Source: Anaerolineae bacterium
GTDB taxonomy: Bacteria > Chloroflexota > Anaerolineae > DUEN01
Direction of reading: 5' to 3'
DNA length: 64,000 nucleotides
NCBI GenBank assembly: GCA_025060615.1
Contig: JANXBS010000008.1
Location: 85,129-149,128, forward strand
Shown here: positions 15,889 through 25,080 of the stretch, one piece after another
How the letters are laid out: every line of letters begins with the position of its first letter
Numbering within the stretch: position 1 is the stretch's first letter
Notes under the pieces: generated by a model
What the model saw: only the letters and a program-made list of their open reading frames with translations
Database searches by the model: none
What the model was told of the DNA's origin: nothing
Translations under genes and position numbers: made by a program

Positions 15889-18800
15889 TTAGATGATGGC
15901 CTCGTACGCCTGTTGAACATCCTTTAGCGTAATCCGGGTACGGCCCGCCTCGATCATCCGGTTGACGGCCTCCAGGCACAGTTGCTGGATACGATGTGGC
16001 CTACCCTCGCTCTTCTCGATGACAAACTGTACAGCATCTTTATCCCATGTGTACACACCTCGTACCGGCTCTTCGATCAGATCGCGCGCTTCCTCAGGCG
16101 TAAACGGCTGCAACCGGATCTCATTGAACAGGTTGTACCAGGGGCTCTCAATACGATCCCACTCCTTGCTGATCTGAATGCCAGCGACCACTGCGCCCAG
16201 ATTGCGGGCGAACGTCTGCATGAAGATGCGGCGGAGCTGTTGCTGCACTAACGGCTCGTAATCATTCATGATATCCATCTCGTCCATCAACAGGATCAGC
16301 CGTACCTCCCGACGGTCCTCTCCCTGGGCGAGGGCGTTGAGCAGTGCTCGCAAGTCCGCAGTGAACTCGCGATCGCCGTATTCCTCAGGTTTTGCTTGGT
16401 CAAAGGTGAGCTGTGGCCGTTGCGGCAGATGGGCATGAGTGGCCGCAAGGATCTCCTCCATCAAGGTGTGGAAGAAGATCCTCTGAGGCGTTCCCTCGAG
16501 GTCCATGTAGATCGGGATGAAACGGTACTCCGGATCGTTCTGGTGAGCGAGCTGGTTGGCGATCTGGTGGAGCATGGTCGTCTTCCCGATGCGGCGTTCA
16601 CCGTGAATCATGACGCTGTTGGAGTGCAGGACCTGCAGGATACGCTTCAGCAGCTCACGCCGGCCGAAGAACATATCGGGCCGGCGAATAGGTTCTCCTG
16701 AGATGTAGGGATTGAATCTGCGGGCGACAGCCTGGCGGGGCCGGCTACGCGCGTTGTAGTACGTGATGCTGCCATACCCTAGGCCGACGATCGCCATGAG
16801 CGTTACGATCACCAGGAAGCCAAGCCCCACCGGTGAAATCGGCCCTAACAGAGGCACCGTGATCCTCGGGCTGGGCCTGGGCACGTGGATGACGAGGGTA
16901 TCCGGCGGCGAATAGTTGAAATCCAGGTCCCGAGCCATCACTTCGAAGGTGTAGGTCCCCGGCGCCAGGCCCTCGTATACACGCTGCCCCTCACGGGTGA
17001 CCGACCAATTGCTATCCTTCCCATTCAGACGGTATAGGTACAATAGCTCTCTGGAATTCGTCCACAGGTCGCCGCCGCGATAGGTGATGGCGATGTTGCC
17101 ATCGCCGGTCTTCACCTGCCGGCTGATAGGTGGAGCGATGGTGACACTGGCATCCGGGACATTCTGCGATCGGGCTTCAGCGACTCGCCCGTTGACCCGC
17201 TCGATTTTCACCCAAGGCGCTGAACGCTCAGGCCGATGCCAAGAAAGCCCAGAAACCGTCCCCAGCCAGAGGGCACCATCGCGTGCCTCTACGATGGCGG
17301 TGACCTCGTTACTAGCCAGGCCATTTAGCCGCGTGTAGGTCTGCCAACTGCGGCCATCATACCGGCTGAGCCCGCCTAAGGTGCCCGCCCATAGGCTGCC
17401 ATCGCTACTCCGATACAGGCTGTACACCCGATCGGCCGCTAAGCCGTCCGCCGTTCCGATGTGAGTCCAGCCACTTCCATCCCAATGGCTCAAGCCACCA
17501 CGCCAATGTCCAAACCACAGCCCTCCTTTGCCATCAGGCACGATCGCGCCGGTGGCGATGCCGTCATCGGCTAGGCCATTTTGGGTAGTAAAGACTTCGC
17601 ACCTTGTGCCGTCATATCGGCAGACCCCATCAGCATCGGTACCGAACCAGATCTCGCCGTCCTCCGTGATCATGATCGCGTTCACTCGCGGCCCTGGCAG
17701 CCCATCCTCCACGTTCAGCGTTTTCCACTCTCTAGTCGCCACATCTAGTGAACTTACCCCGCGAGGGGTGCCAAACCACATGCGGCCATCAGGCCCCTGT
17801 CGGATCGAGATTACGTAGTCATCGGCCAACCCATCTTTCGCCGTGAAGGTCCTCCATGTTTGGCCATCCCAACGGCTGACGCCGCCGCCGGCTGTCCCTA
17901 CCCATATATTGCCGTCCCTGTCCTCGTACAACGACCAGACGAAATCAGACCGAAGGGCTCCGTTCTGGCTAGAGAACTGAGCCCAATTGGCCCCATCGTA
18001 CTGCCACACTCCCTGGCCGTTCGTAGCCACCCACAACCGCTGACGTCGGTCCATCGTCAGCGCGTTGATCGTCGGGTTGCTCAGGTTGCCCACCGGCACA
18101 ATTCGCCACGATCTCCCCGTGTATAGGCTGATGCCCCCCAAAGTCGCAAACCAAAAGCCGCCGTCCTTGTCCTCCCAAATATCGCGCACAAAGTTCGCAA
18201 TCAAGCCGTTATCCGTAGTGAACGTCTCCCATTTGCCGACGACGGGATCGAAGTGCGAGACACCACCTGAGTTCGTGCCGAACCAGAGATGCCCTTGGCT
18301 GTCCTGCAGGATGGACCAGACGAAGTCAGCCCCCAGCCCTTGGGCGGTGGTAAACGTCTGCCACCGTCCGGTGAAGGGCTCGTAACGACTGACGCCGCTG
18401 GCCGTGCCAAACCACAGATCACCTGCATTGCCAACCTGAATGGCGAAAACCCGATCGCCGGCCAGCCCATCCTCCACGCCAAGCTGTGACCACGTGCCCT
18501 TGATAGGATCGAACTGCGTCACGCCTTTCTCGGTGCCGAACCACAACACCTGATTGGGACCAATGGCGATCGCATTGACGACGTTATGCGAGAGCCCATC
18601 GGCCGTTGTGAACGTCGTCCACTCTCCCGTGTTGGGCTCATAGGCGCTCACGCCTTCACTCGTGCCGAACCAGAGGCGTCCTTGGTGATCGGCCACGATG
18701 GAACGGACCTGATCAGCGGCCAACCCTTGGCCACGGGTAAACTGCCGCCATTCCTGAGTGGCAGGTACATAACGCACCGCTCCCTGATTGGTCCCAAACC

Positions 18801-19095
18801 ACAGCGCCCCATCTGTTGTCCCATGGATGGCCAGCACACCGCTAGCCAGCGCGGGGATGCCCAATACCGTGGTGAAAAAGCCATCGAACCGGCTGACACC
18901 CGCGTTGGTCCCAAACCACAGGACACCCGAGCGATCTTGAAAAATGGCGTTCACCGCGTTGTCCACCAACCCATCTGAAGTCGTGAATGGATGCCACTGC
19001 GTGGCATCCACCTGGGCCTGCATTGGAAGCGCTGAGAGGCTTAAGACCAGGCAAGCAATCACTAAACAGGTCCAGAGGCGTTTCCGTGAAGGCAT
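15889..19095 (-). CDS. Beta-propeller (Reg_prop) / Y_Y_Y / TM / AAA-ATPase membrane sensor
   Basis: 1068 residues. The signal peptide (about 1-27) ends in LPMQAQ. About a dozen two-component-regulator-propeller repeats with the core WFGTxxGVxxxD run to near residue 640, enough for two propellers. A Y_Y_Y domain (about 668-740; LLYLYRLNGKDSNWS, LAPGTYTFEVMARD) follows, then one TM helix (about 755-778; GFLVIVTLMAIVGLGYGSI). The cytoplasmic part is not a histidine kinase but a P-loop ATPase. It begins RRFNPYISGEPIRRP, with Walker A GERRIGKTTML (near 830) and Walker B LILLMDEMDIM (near 935), and ends in GRPHRIQQLCLEAV and a helical tail. Known relatives such as Bacteroides hybrid sensors put a kinase here. 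Ligand, probably a glycan, and output are unknown. It lies amid glycan genes, 76 bp upstream of its soluble ATPase relative. Confidence 0.88.
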   Translation of the reverse strand: MPSRKRLWTCLVIACLVLSLSALPMQAQVDATQWHPFTTSDGLVDNAVNAIFQDRSGVLWFGTNAGVSRFDGFFTTVLGIPALASGVLAIHGTTDGALWFGTNQGAVRYVPATQEWRQFTRGQGLAADQVRSIVADHQGRLWFGTSEGVSAYEPNTGEWTTFTTADGLSHNVVNAIAIGPNQVLWFGTEKGVTQFDPIKGTWSQLGVEDGLAGDRVFAIQVGNAGDLWFGTASGVSRYEPFTGRWQTFTTAQGLGADFVWSILQDSQGHLWFGTNSGGVSHFDPVVGKWETFTTDNGLIANFVRDIWEDKDGGFWFATLGGISLYTGRSWRIVPVGNLSNPTINALTMDRRQRLWVATNGQGVWQYDGANWAQFSSQNGALRSDFVWSLYEDRDGNIWVGTAGGGVSRWDGQTWRTFTAKDGLADDYVISIRQGPDGRMWFGTPRGVSSLDVATREWKTLNVEDGLPGPRVNAIMITEDGEIWFGTDADGVCRYDGTRCEVFTTQNGLADDGIATGAIVPDGKGGLWFGHWRGGLSHWDGSGWTHIGTADGLAADRVYSLYRSSDGSLWAGTLGGLSRYDGRSWQTYTRLNGLASNEVTAIVEARDGALWLGTVSGLSWHRPERSAPWVKIERVNGRVAEARSQNVPDASVTIAPPISRQVKTGDGNIAITYRGGDLWTNSRELLYLYRLNGKDSNWSVTREGQRVYEGLAPGTYTFEVMARDLDFNYSPPDTLVIHVPRPSPRITVPLLGPISPVGLGFLVIVTLMAIVGLGYGSITYYNARSRPRQAVARRFNPYISGEPIRRPDMFFGRRELLKRILQVLHSNSVMIHGERRIGKTTMLHQIANQLAHQNDPEYRFIPIYMDLEGTPQRIFFHTLMEEILAATHAHLPQRPQLTFDQAKPEEYGDREFTADLRALLNALAQGEDRREVRLILLMDEMDIMNDYEPLVQQQLRRIFMQTFARNLGAVVAGIQISKEWDRIESPWYNLFNEIRLQPFTPEEARDLIEEPVRGVYTWDKDAVQFVIEKSEGRPHRIQQLCLEAVNRMIEAGRTRITLKDVQQAYEAII

Positions 19096-19143
19096 GACGA
19101 CTCCATACCAGATGATGGCAAAAGCCCTTGGAGTGCGGTGTGC

Positions 19144-19794
19144 CTAACTCCGTATTTCATAAGGCCGATCAATCAAATCATATGGGCAAGTTAACTCGCG
19201 AACGTGCTTGATCACGCGCGCCGGATTGCCTGCAACGACCGCGTAAGGGGGCACATCTTGCGTTACGACGGCCCCGGCTCCCACCAGCGCGCCTTCGCCG
19301 ATGGTGATATCCGGTAGGATCGTCGCGTTGGCGCCGATCTTGGCCCCCCGTTTGATGGTAGGGCCCTTTAAGCATTGCTTCACCTTGGGGCAAAGCGGAT
19401 GCAGCGCGTTGGTCAACACCACGTTCGGCCCAAGCCAACAGCCATCCTCCAAGATCGAATACTCTGGCACAAACGCCTGAGAGTGAATCCGCACCCCATT
19501 CCCAATGATCACGTGATGCTCCACCACCGTGCCCGTACCAATACTCACATCATCGCCAATAATGGTATGCTCCCGCACCATCACGCCATGGCCGGTCTGA
19601 AACCGACACCCGATCCGGTTCCCAGCGTAGATGACCGTATGCGATCGGATGATGGAAGCAGCGCCGATGACGGTCCGTAATTCGCCCGCTTGAAGCCCGC
19701 GCGGCGGTTGACCTAAGATCACGAAGTCCTCCACATGAGCCCCTTCACCTAGCTCAACACCGGGGAAAACCCTGACCCACTCGCTGATCGCCAT
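19144..19794 (-). CDS. Left-handed beta-helix acyltransferase (WbpD/WlbB-like)
   Basis: 216 residues from ATG at 19794. An open extension to 19887 adds 31 basic residues without family character, so the inner ATG is preferred. Hexapeptide repeats dominate from [16 protein letters not shown] through [21 protein letters not shown] to [26 protein letters not shown], ending in [18 protein letters not shown]. The H-bearing loop [19 protein letters not shown] replaces the usual xNxxHP turn near the active site. The family transfers acetyl from acetyl-CoA to an amino sugar nucleotide. With the aminotransferase at 13314 and the oxidoreductase at 20680 it suggests a 2,3-diacetamido sugar route. The propeller sensor begins 48 bp downstream of its stop, on the same strand. 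Confidence 0.87.
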   Translation of the reverse strand: MAISEWVRVFPGVELGEGAHVEDFVILGQPPRGLQAGELRTVIGAASIIRSHTVIYAGNRIGCRFQTGHGVMVREHTIIGDDVSIGTGTVVEHHVIIGNGVRIHSQAFVPEYSILEDGCWLGPNVVLTNALHPLCPKVKQCLKGPTIKRGAKIGANATILPDITIGEGALVGAGAVVTQDVPPYAVVAGNPARVIKHVRELTCPYDLIDRPYEIRS

Positions 19795-20024
19795 AGCCTT
19801 GAACCTCACTGTAAATTCGTGGGGGATCTCCAGCTTTCGCTCTAAAGTTTGCCCTTTTTTCACAACTTTACCAGCTTTCTGAGGCACGTACCTTTGGCCT
19901 ATTGCACCAATGCGATGGGATAACGTATACTTGTAGTAGGGGACTCGTATCTGCTGCGCCGGTTTTGCCCACCCAGCTGCCTTCCTGCTTTGTCCGATTG
20001 GGCAGATGGTCCCCTGAGGTCTCG

Positions 20025-20720
20025 ATGAAGGTGTGGTATGCTCGCAGGCTTGCGACGTTCATAGCCTTTTTTCTCTTCTTGAATCACTTTGGGTTGTTGG
20101 CTAGGCCTGTATGGGCTGCACCCGATCACGGCACGTACATCGTTCGAAGAGGAGACACACTTTTCAGCATCGCTAGACGCCACGGCACCAACGTTGAGAC
20201 ATTACAACGGCTCAACGGGCTGTCCAACCCTAATCAGATTCGGGCCGGCCAGGTCCTTATTGTGCCTGATGCCGGTGATGGCAATGCACTTGTCGTATCT
20301 CAACCACAATCGAACGCTCCTACCTCGTCCACGGGGACAATCCCCAGTACCGGCGCATGCATCTACACCGTGCAACGAGGAGATTACCTGTACAAGATAG
20401 CCCGAAAGTTCGGTATTAGCCCTCTACAACTGGCCAGAGCCAACGGCCTTTCCGGTTCAAGTGGCCTGATCCCTGGGCAGGTCTTACGCGTCCCCACCAG
20501 CCAATGTGGAGCAGCCAACCCACCTCGTGAGTTGGCGTTACAACCATCAAGGCCACCACTATTACCGACGCCTACTCCGCTCTCAACTGTGCCGCAGCTC
20601 GAGCCAGATCTTCCACCAGCGCCGACCCCCATCCCCCAGTTGGACAACGGCAGCCGCGTGAAGATCTCCGAGCCCACCCCTACGCCCACGCCGCCCATTC
20701 GCCCTGAGGTGTACGACTGA
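20025..20720 (+). CDS. Secreted protein with two LysM domains and a Pro/Thr-rich tail
   Basis: 231 residues from ATG at 20025, preceded by TGAGG; upstream in-frame codons lack secretion character. The signal peptide is basic then hydrophobic ([18 protein letters not shown], cut near VWAAPDHG). LysM 1 begins [17 protein letters not shown] and LysM 2 [17 protein letters not shown], separated by a Ser/Asn-rich linker. The C-terminal third is low-complexity PTPTP-type sequence, as in cell-wall spacers. LysM domains bind GlcNAc-containing polymers such as peptidoglycan. No catalytic domain is present, so this is probably a wall-binding protein. Its 3' end overlaps the convergent oxidoreductase gene by 41 bp. 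Confidence 0.85.
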   Translation: MKVWYARRLATFIAFFLFLNHFGLLARPVWAAPDHGTYIVRRGDTLFSIARRHGTNVETLQRLNGLSNPNQIRAGQVLIVPDAGDGNALVVSQPQSNAPTSSTGTIPSTGACIYTVQRGDYLYKIARKFGISPLQLARANGLSGSSGLIPGQVLRVPTSQCGAANPPRELALQPSRPPLLPTPTPLSTVPQLEPDLPPAPTPIPQLDNGSRVKISEPTPTPTPPIRPEVYD

Positions 20721-21747
20721 AAGGCTCCAAGCTCTGAGGCCTGCCACCCTGATCCAGGGAGGCCTGAGCTGCCTCCAAGATTCGCACAACTTGCAGGCCA
20801 TTGATGCCATCTGTCTCAGGGCGACGTTTTTCTCTGATGCACTCTATGAAGTGCTGGCATTCCAACCGCAGTGGCTCAATCAAATCCAGCCGTGGGATTG
20901 TAATCATGCCGGAGTGCACGCGATACTGAAACTCCCCGAAGCCAGGCTCTCCTTTGCGATAAACGCCTTTCTCATACAACTTGACCTTGCCCTCATCTGC
21001 CACATCATCGTATACGACCATCTGCTTGCTGCCCACGATGGTCATGCGCCTCACCTTGCTAGGGTCTAGCCAACTGACATGGACGTGAGCTAGGATGCCT
21101 TTGGGAAATCCCAGGTCCATGAACACGACGTCCTCGATGCCGTCGGTCAGATAGATGGCTCCGCGTGCGCTCACCCACTCTGGCTCGCTCTCCAGGAGAT
21201 AGAGCAAAATCGAGATATCGTGCGGAGCGATGCTCCATAGGGCGTTGATGTCGCTCTGAACACGTCCAAGGTTCACCCGCGTCGAGTATAGGTAATAGAG
21301 GTCGCCCAGCTTCCCTTCGGTGATAAGCTGCTTGATATAGCGCACTGCAGGGTTGTACTGGAACACATGCCCCACCATCAAGACGCGCTCTTGCTTTTGC
21401 GCCAGGAAGATGAGCTCTTGCGCCTCCTGGCTGTTCAGCGTCAGCGGCTTCTCCACCAGCACATGTTTCCCGCTCTCGAGGGCAGCCCTGGCCAGTGTAT
21501 AATGAGTGCGGGCCGGCGTGGCGATAGCCATCGCGTCCACGCGCGGATCTGCACAGATGGACTCGAAGTCATCTGTCACGCGCGCGGTAGGATAGAGCAG
21601 CCTCATCTTATCCAACGCCCGCGAATCCAGATCACAGCACGCTACTAACTCAGCATCAGCGATCTCATGGAAGTTGCGAGCTAGGTTAGGCCCCCAATAG
21701 CCACATCCCACCAGCGCAACCCGCACCGGCTTTCCAGCGTTCCCCAC
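20680..21747 (-). CDS. Gfo/Idh/MocA-family oxidoreductase (WbpB/WlbA-like)
   Basis: 355 residues. The Rossmann start is VRVALVGCGYWGPNLARNF. The family EKP motif occurs in KHVLVEKPLTLNSQEA, and VGHVFQYNPAVRYIKQLI follows. The catalytic His region is ALWSIAPHDISILLYLL, close to the WPHDI-type signature of nucleotide-sugar 3-dehydrogenases. Its expected role is oxidation of the C3 hydroxyl of a UDP-sugar, feeding the aminotransferase at 13314 and then the acetyltransferase at 19144. The UDP-sugar 6-dehydrogenase and epimerase of the full WbpA/WbpI route are not in this window. Its 3' end overlaps the LysM gene on the other strand. Confidence 0.88.
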   Translation of the reverse strand: MGNAGKPVRVALVGCGYWGPNLARNFHEIADAELVACCDLDSRALDKMRLLYPTARVTDDFESICADPRVDAMAIATPARTHYTLARAALESGKHVLVEKPLTLNSQEAQELIFLAQKQERVLMVGHVFQYNPAVRYIKQLITEGKLGDLYYLYSTRVNLGRVQSDINALWSIAPHDISILLYLLESEPEWVSARGAIYLTDGIEDVVFMDLGFPKGILAHVHVSWLDPSKVRRMTIVGSKQMVVYDDVADEGKVKLYEKGVYRKGEPGFGEFQYRVHSGMITIPRLDLIEPLRLECQHFIECIREKRRPETDGINGLQVVRILEAAQASLDQGGRPQSLEPFSRTPQGEWAAWA

Positions 21748-21847
21748 GGATTCTCACCCCTTATTGCAGCCGATGAGTACGATCGCAACATCTGGATTTT
21801 ACTACAACTTTTATGTTAGGCAACATGACGGCGATTCACGACATCCC

Positions 21848-24580
21848 TCAGGGATTTTCTGAGAGAAACCGCACGGATGCTACTTCCATCGCCATATACG
21901 GCTCGGTTAACCCAGGGCCCACTACGATAGTTGCAGGCCTGAACGCCTCCACTGCCTCTATCGCCTCCCCTGTGGACCATCCCCTAGCGCCAATGAAAGC
22001 ATGGCTCCAGCGGAAATGGCCACGCAGATCAGCAGTAACGCCCAACTCGCGCAGCGCAGCGACCGCTTCTTCGGTCAGATTCAACGATGCCTCGTCTTGA
22101 ACGGCTCCTAATACCCATCGGTCGGGCGGCACTGCCCGCAGCCAGTCAGCCATGGCCTGGCTTTCCTCAGGACTGATGTGAGTATCAAACGAGGCAACAC
22201 GGGTCACCCGACCAGACTCGGGCACCAGCTCCACCAGGTTATACCCGCGGCGGCCGGGTGACCAATCCATCCCGTTCACGTACACGTGGGCGAAGTTGCC
22301 CACCTCCTCCCCAGCGCTGCGGATCACCAGCGTAGCGCCGACTTGACTCCCGTTAGGCAAGGGATGTGGATTGCCCTGCGTTGCGTGGAGTCCGTATAGC
22401 CGGGAGAAGCGCAACCGCACAGGGAGCAGGCCTGCGTTAGCCTGGCCCGGCTCCCATGTGAGGCGGACCCATCCCCATGTCTCTGGGACAGGCTGGCGAT
22501 CCACCACTTTTCCATCTACCATCAGTGCTACTTCCTGGCCAGGCCCCGGTGCACGCGCCAAGAGTGCAATGCCACGCGTAGACGACGAGACAGGCAATTG
22601 CATGCGTACCTGGCGCCGCTGTGCCCATACCGTCGAGGCCGATATATCTGTGGATCGGGCTGGCTGACCCCACCCCTCACCCAGCAACAAGTGGCCGATA
22701 TCGCTGGCCAACTCGATCTCCTGCGTTAGGAGCCTTGGGCTGCGCTCTCCTCTGGCCATGAGAGGATCGACGCGATACAACGCCAGATCGTCCTCTACTG
22801 CGACGAGCTCCACCGGGAAAGACCTCGCCACGTACCGTTCCAGCTCAGCGGGGACCCGCTCACGATGGATGACGACGTAGGCGATGTCCAGGATCCTCAA
22901 GACTTGGGCCACCTGCTGGCGATGCAGGGCGATCTGCTCAGGCGGGGCTGTGTCCATCTCGGCCTGGATCTGGGCAAGCCGGTCTCGCAGCGCCTGATGG
23001 AGCGGCTCATCAGCGGCATTCACCATTGCGATCAACCGATCCAGCAGCGGAGCTTCGCTGAAGTACTGGAACTTGAACTCGGGATTGCGTGAAGTGTTGC
23101 CTCCCAGGATCGGCCGATGATGCACAGTCTGGTACCACTGCTCAAACATAATGATGACATCCTTTTTGCCCGTGACGCGCGCGCCGTTTCGCCAGCCTAA
23201 AGGCAACTCCATCACCGAACCAGGGGTGGGATCCGCCTCTACGGCAATCCGGCGATAGATGGCGGGGACGCGCAGATCGCTTAACGGCAGGGGCACGGCG
23301 ATATGTTCCAGCGTGAAGAGCAATGACATCATGCCTAGCAACACTTGAGGCCGGAGCATGGGCAGGCGACGATGTAACATCGCCAACCCCGGCGCGGCCA
23401 ACATCGACACGCTCAGCAGCAGCATCACAGCATAGCGGCTGGGGTAACGGTTCCCCTTGAAGAAAGGCAGATGATCCACCAGCGCAAACGGCCCAGGCAC
23501 TCCTATTTCCTGTCCCATCAGGTGAAGCGCAGGCCCCAGCGTGAACAGCCAGAAGGCGAACGCGGCCGTTCCCCAGAAGGCGGCTATACGTCTCGGGCGC
23601 GCCCATAGCCCTAGCAAAGCTAGCGCCATCACGCCATAGCCCAAGTACACGTGCTGCCCTTTGTCATGCGGGAACGGCATCCGGACGACCAGCGATCCGA
23701 AGAGTGGGTGATGCATCAGAGGCACTAGATAGCCCGCCAAGTCGGCCGAAAACACGTCAGCGAAGCCACCGCCCGAGGTGAAAAAGTCCCCCTCGGCCCA
23801 CAAGTCGGGCAGCATGTTCGCCAGCATAGGGGCGATCGCCGCAACGAAGATAATGGCCAAGCATGCCAGCCGTCCGATCCATGCCGGCAATCCCCACCGG
23901 AGGCACTCAGTGGTCTGCCACAGCGCGTACAGGGCGATCAGGATCAGCAGAAAAGAGGCGAATGTGGATTCTGCCCAGGCCTGGAGGCCCAAGAATAGGC
24001 CGGCGAGCACGGCATCGCGCAGGCGACCATATGGCTGTCCCATACGCCAGAGGTACAGGACACAAAAGGGGATCCACTGGGAGCTGGCGATGTTGAATTG
24101 CCCCAGTGCCGCGTAGAAGAGCTTATTGGCGGCGAACGCGTAGATCAGGCCGGCCAGCCAGGCCGCCGCCCAGAAGCCGAAATCCTGCTTTCGCCGAGGA
24201 GCCCAGACCTGCCATGCCAGCAGAAATGCCCCATAGCCGCTGAGGGTAAATGACGACAGCAGCAGCGCGTTGGACGCCGGCACGAGATCGAACGCGAGCT
24301 GCAGGGGCACAGAGAGCAGGCCATTAAGCACGGTGAGCGTGTAAAACGCCAGGTTGACGCCGATGGGCCAAAATATCCAGCGACAGTCGAAGGGGTTCGC
24401 GTGTCGCTCAATGATAGAGAAGCGAACCCACCATAGGTTCCAGGCTAACGCCGGGTCATCAATGCCATCGCCGGGGACGTGGGTCGTAAAATGGAGAACA
24501 AGCGGATAAGTAAAGAAGAGGCTCAGCAGCCCATAGCTCAATAAGGCTAACGTGTGACGCCGAGCGGGGGAACGCAGCAT
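21848..24580 (-). CDS. Large GT-C-like membrane protein with C-terminal ILEI/FAM3-like domain
   Basis: 910 residues from ATG at 24580 (a GTG directly before it is also open). Roughly ten to twelve TM helices fill the first 430 residues, with GDGIDDPALAWNLWWVRFS near residue 38 as the first acidic extracytoplasmic loop. This is the pattern of YfhO-like/GT-C glycosyltransferases. A soluble middle follows. Residues about 755-905 match the interleukin-like EMT inducer (ILEI, FAM3/GG) fold: VYVNGMDWSPGRRGYNLVEL, ASFDTHISPEESQAMADWL, WVLGAVQDEASLNLTEEA, ALRELG and SHAFIGARGWSTGEAIE. In animals this domain occurs in FAM3 proteins and POMGNT1, where it binds carbohydrate. Here it probably recognises the glycan acceptor outside the membrane. 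The gene stands alone, 100 bp from the oxidoreductase. Confidence 0.83.
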   Translation of the reverse strand: MLRSPARRHTLALLSYGLLSLFFTYPLVLHFTTHVPGDGIDDPALAWNLWWVRFSIIERHANPFDCRWIFWPIGVNLAFYTLTVLNGLLSVPLQLAFDLVPASNALLLSSFTLSGYGAFLLAWQVWAPRRKQDFGFWAAAWLAGLIYAFAANKLFYAALGQFNIASSQWIPFCVLYLWRMGQPYGRLRDAVLAGLFLGLQAWAESTFASFLLILIALYALWQTTECLRWGLPAWIGRLACLAIIFVAAIAPMLANMLPDLWAEGDFFTSGGGFADVFSADLAGYLVPLMHHPLFGSLVVRMPFPHDKGQHVYLGYGVMALALLGLWARPRRIAAFWGTAAFAFWLFTLGPALHLMGQEIGVPGPFALVDHLPFFKGNRYPSRYAVMLLLSVSMLAAPGLAMLHRRLPMLRPQVLLGMMSLLFTLEHIAVPLPLSDLRVPAIYRRIAVEADPTPGSVMELPLGWRNGARVTGKKDVIIMFEQWYQTVHHRPILGGNTSRNPEFKFQYFSEAPLLDRLIAMVNAADEPLHQALRDRLAQIQAEMDTAPPEQIALHRQQVAQVLRILDIAYVVIHRERVPAELERYVARSFPVELVAVEDDLALYRVDPLMARGERSPRLLTQEIELASDIGHLLLGEGWGQPARSTDISASTVWAQRRQVRMQLPVSSSTRGIALLARAPGPGQEVALMVDGKVVDRQPVPETWGWVRLTWEPGQANAGLLPVRLRFSRLYGLHATQGNPHPLPNGSQVGATLVIRSAGEEVGNFAHVYVNGMDWSPGRRGYNLVELVPESGRVTRVASFDTHISPEESQAMADWLRAVPPDRWVLGAVQDEASLNLTEEAVAALRELGVTADLRGHFRWSHAFIGARGWSTGEAIEAVEAFRPATIVVGPGLTEPYMAMEVASVRFLSENP

Positions 24581-24629
24581 CACTCAAGATCTCCGATCGC
24601 TTTCGCATAAGATCGTTCTCACCGCGCGG

Positions 24630-24860
24630 CTAAATCAGCGTTTTCATCTTCAGCATCTTGGCTCCCAGCGCCTCTAGAGCGCGGGCGATATGGGGTTTGT
24701 TCTCTCGCTTCAGTTGTTCCACGGACTGGTTCAGCACTGCAAAAAACGTGCCATCAATAGCCGGCAGGTATAACCCGATCAATTGACTAAGCTCCTTCTC
24801 GTCTTTAGCCTTCAACAGATTCCGGATCGCCTCGATGGACTCCTCTCGGCTCATGGCCAT
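24630..24860 (-). CDS. Small hypothetical helical protein (76 aa)
   Basis: Not recognised. A strong ribosome-binding site (GGGAGAGG) precedes ATG at 24860. The protein is charged and all-helical in appearance (SREESIEAIRNLLKAKDEKE, then a central YLPAIDGTFFAVLNQSVEQL and a Lys-rich end). It has no membrane segment, Cys or His cluster. It ends 50 bp before the large membrane protein and is on the same strand, so it may be cotranscribed with it. Amino-acid use looks coding; expression is not proven. Confidence 0.6.
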   Translation of the reverse strand: MAMSREESIEAIRNLLKAKDEKELSQLIGLYLPAIDGTFFAVLNQSVEQLKRENKPHIARALEALGAKMLKMKTLI

Positions 24861-25080
24861 AGTTCACCTCTCCCTTTCTGCTGTCCCACACCGCTATGGC
24901 AACAAACTGAAGTGAAGCAATCATAGCTTGAAAGAGAACGGGCGTCAAATCCATCCTTAGGCTCTTCGGCATCTCTAACGTAACGCTAATGCTTCGCTCG
25001 CGCTTTTCCAACGAAGCTCAGGCATATTGGCCTTTTAGGCATCTTCAGATGGGCCAGGAACGCTCTGGAGGAGGAGATCT

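Noticed and set aside
24861..25080. CIRCE or other heat-shock operator upstream of htpG
   Set aside because: No TTAGCACTC-N9-GAGTGCTAA-like repeat or sigma-32-type promoter could be found.
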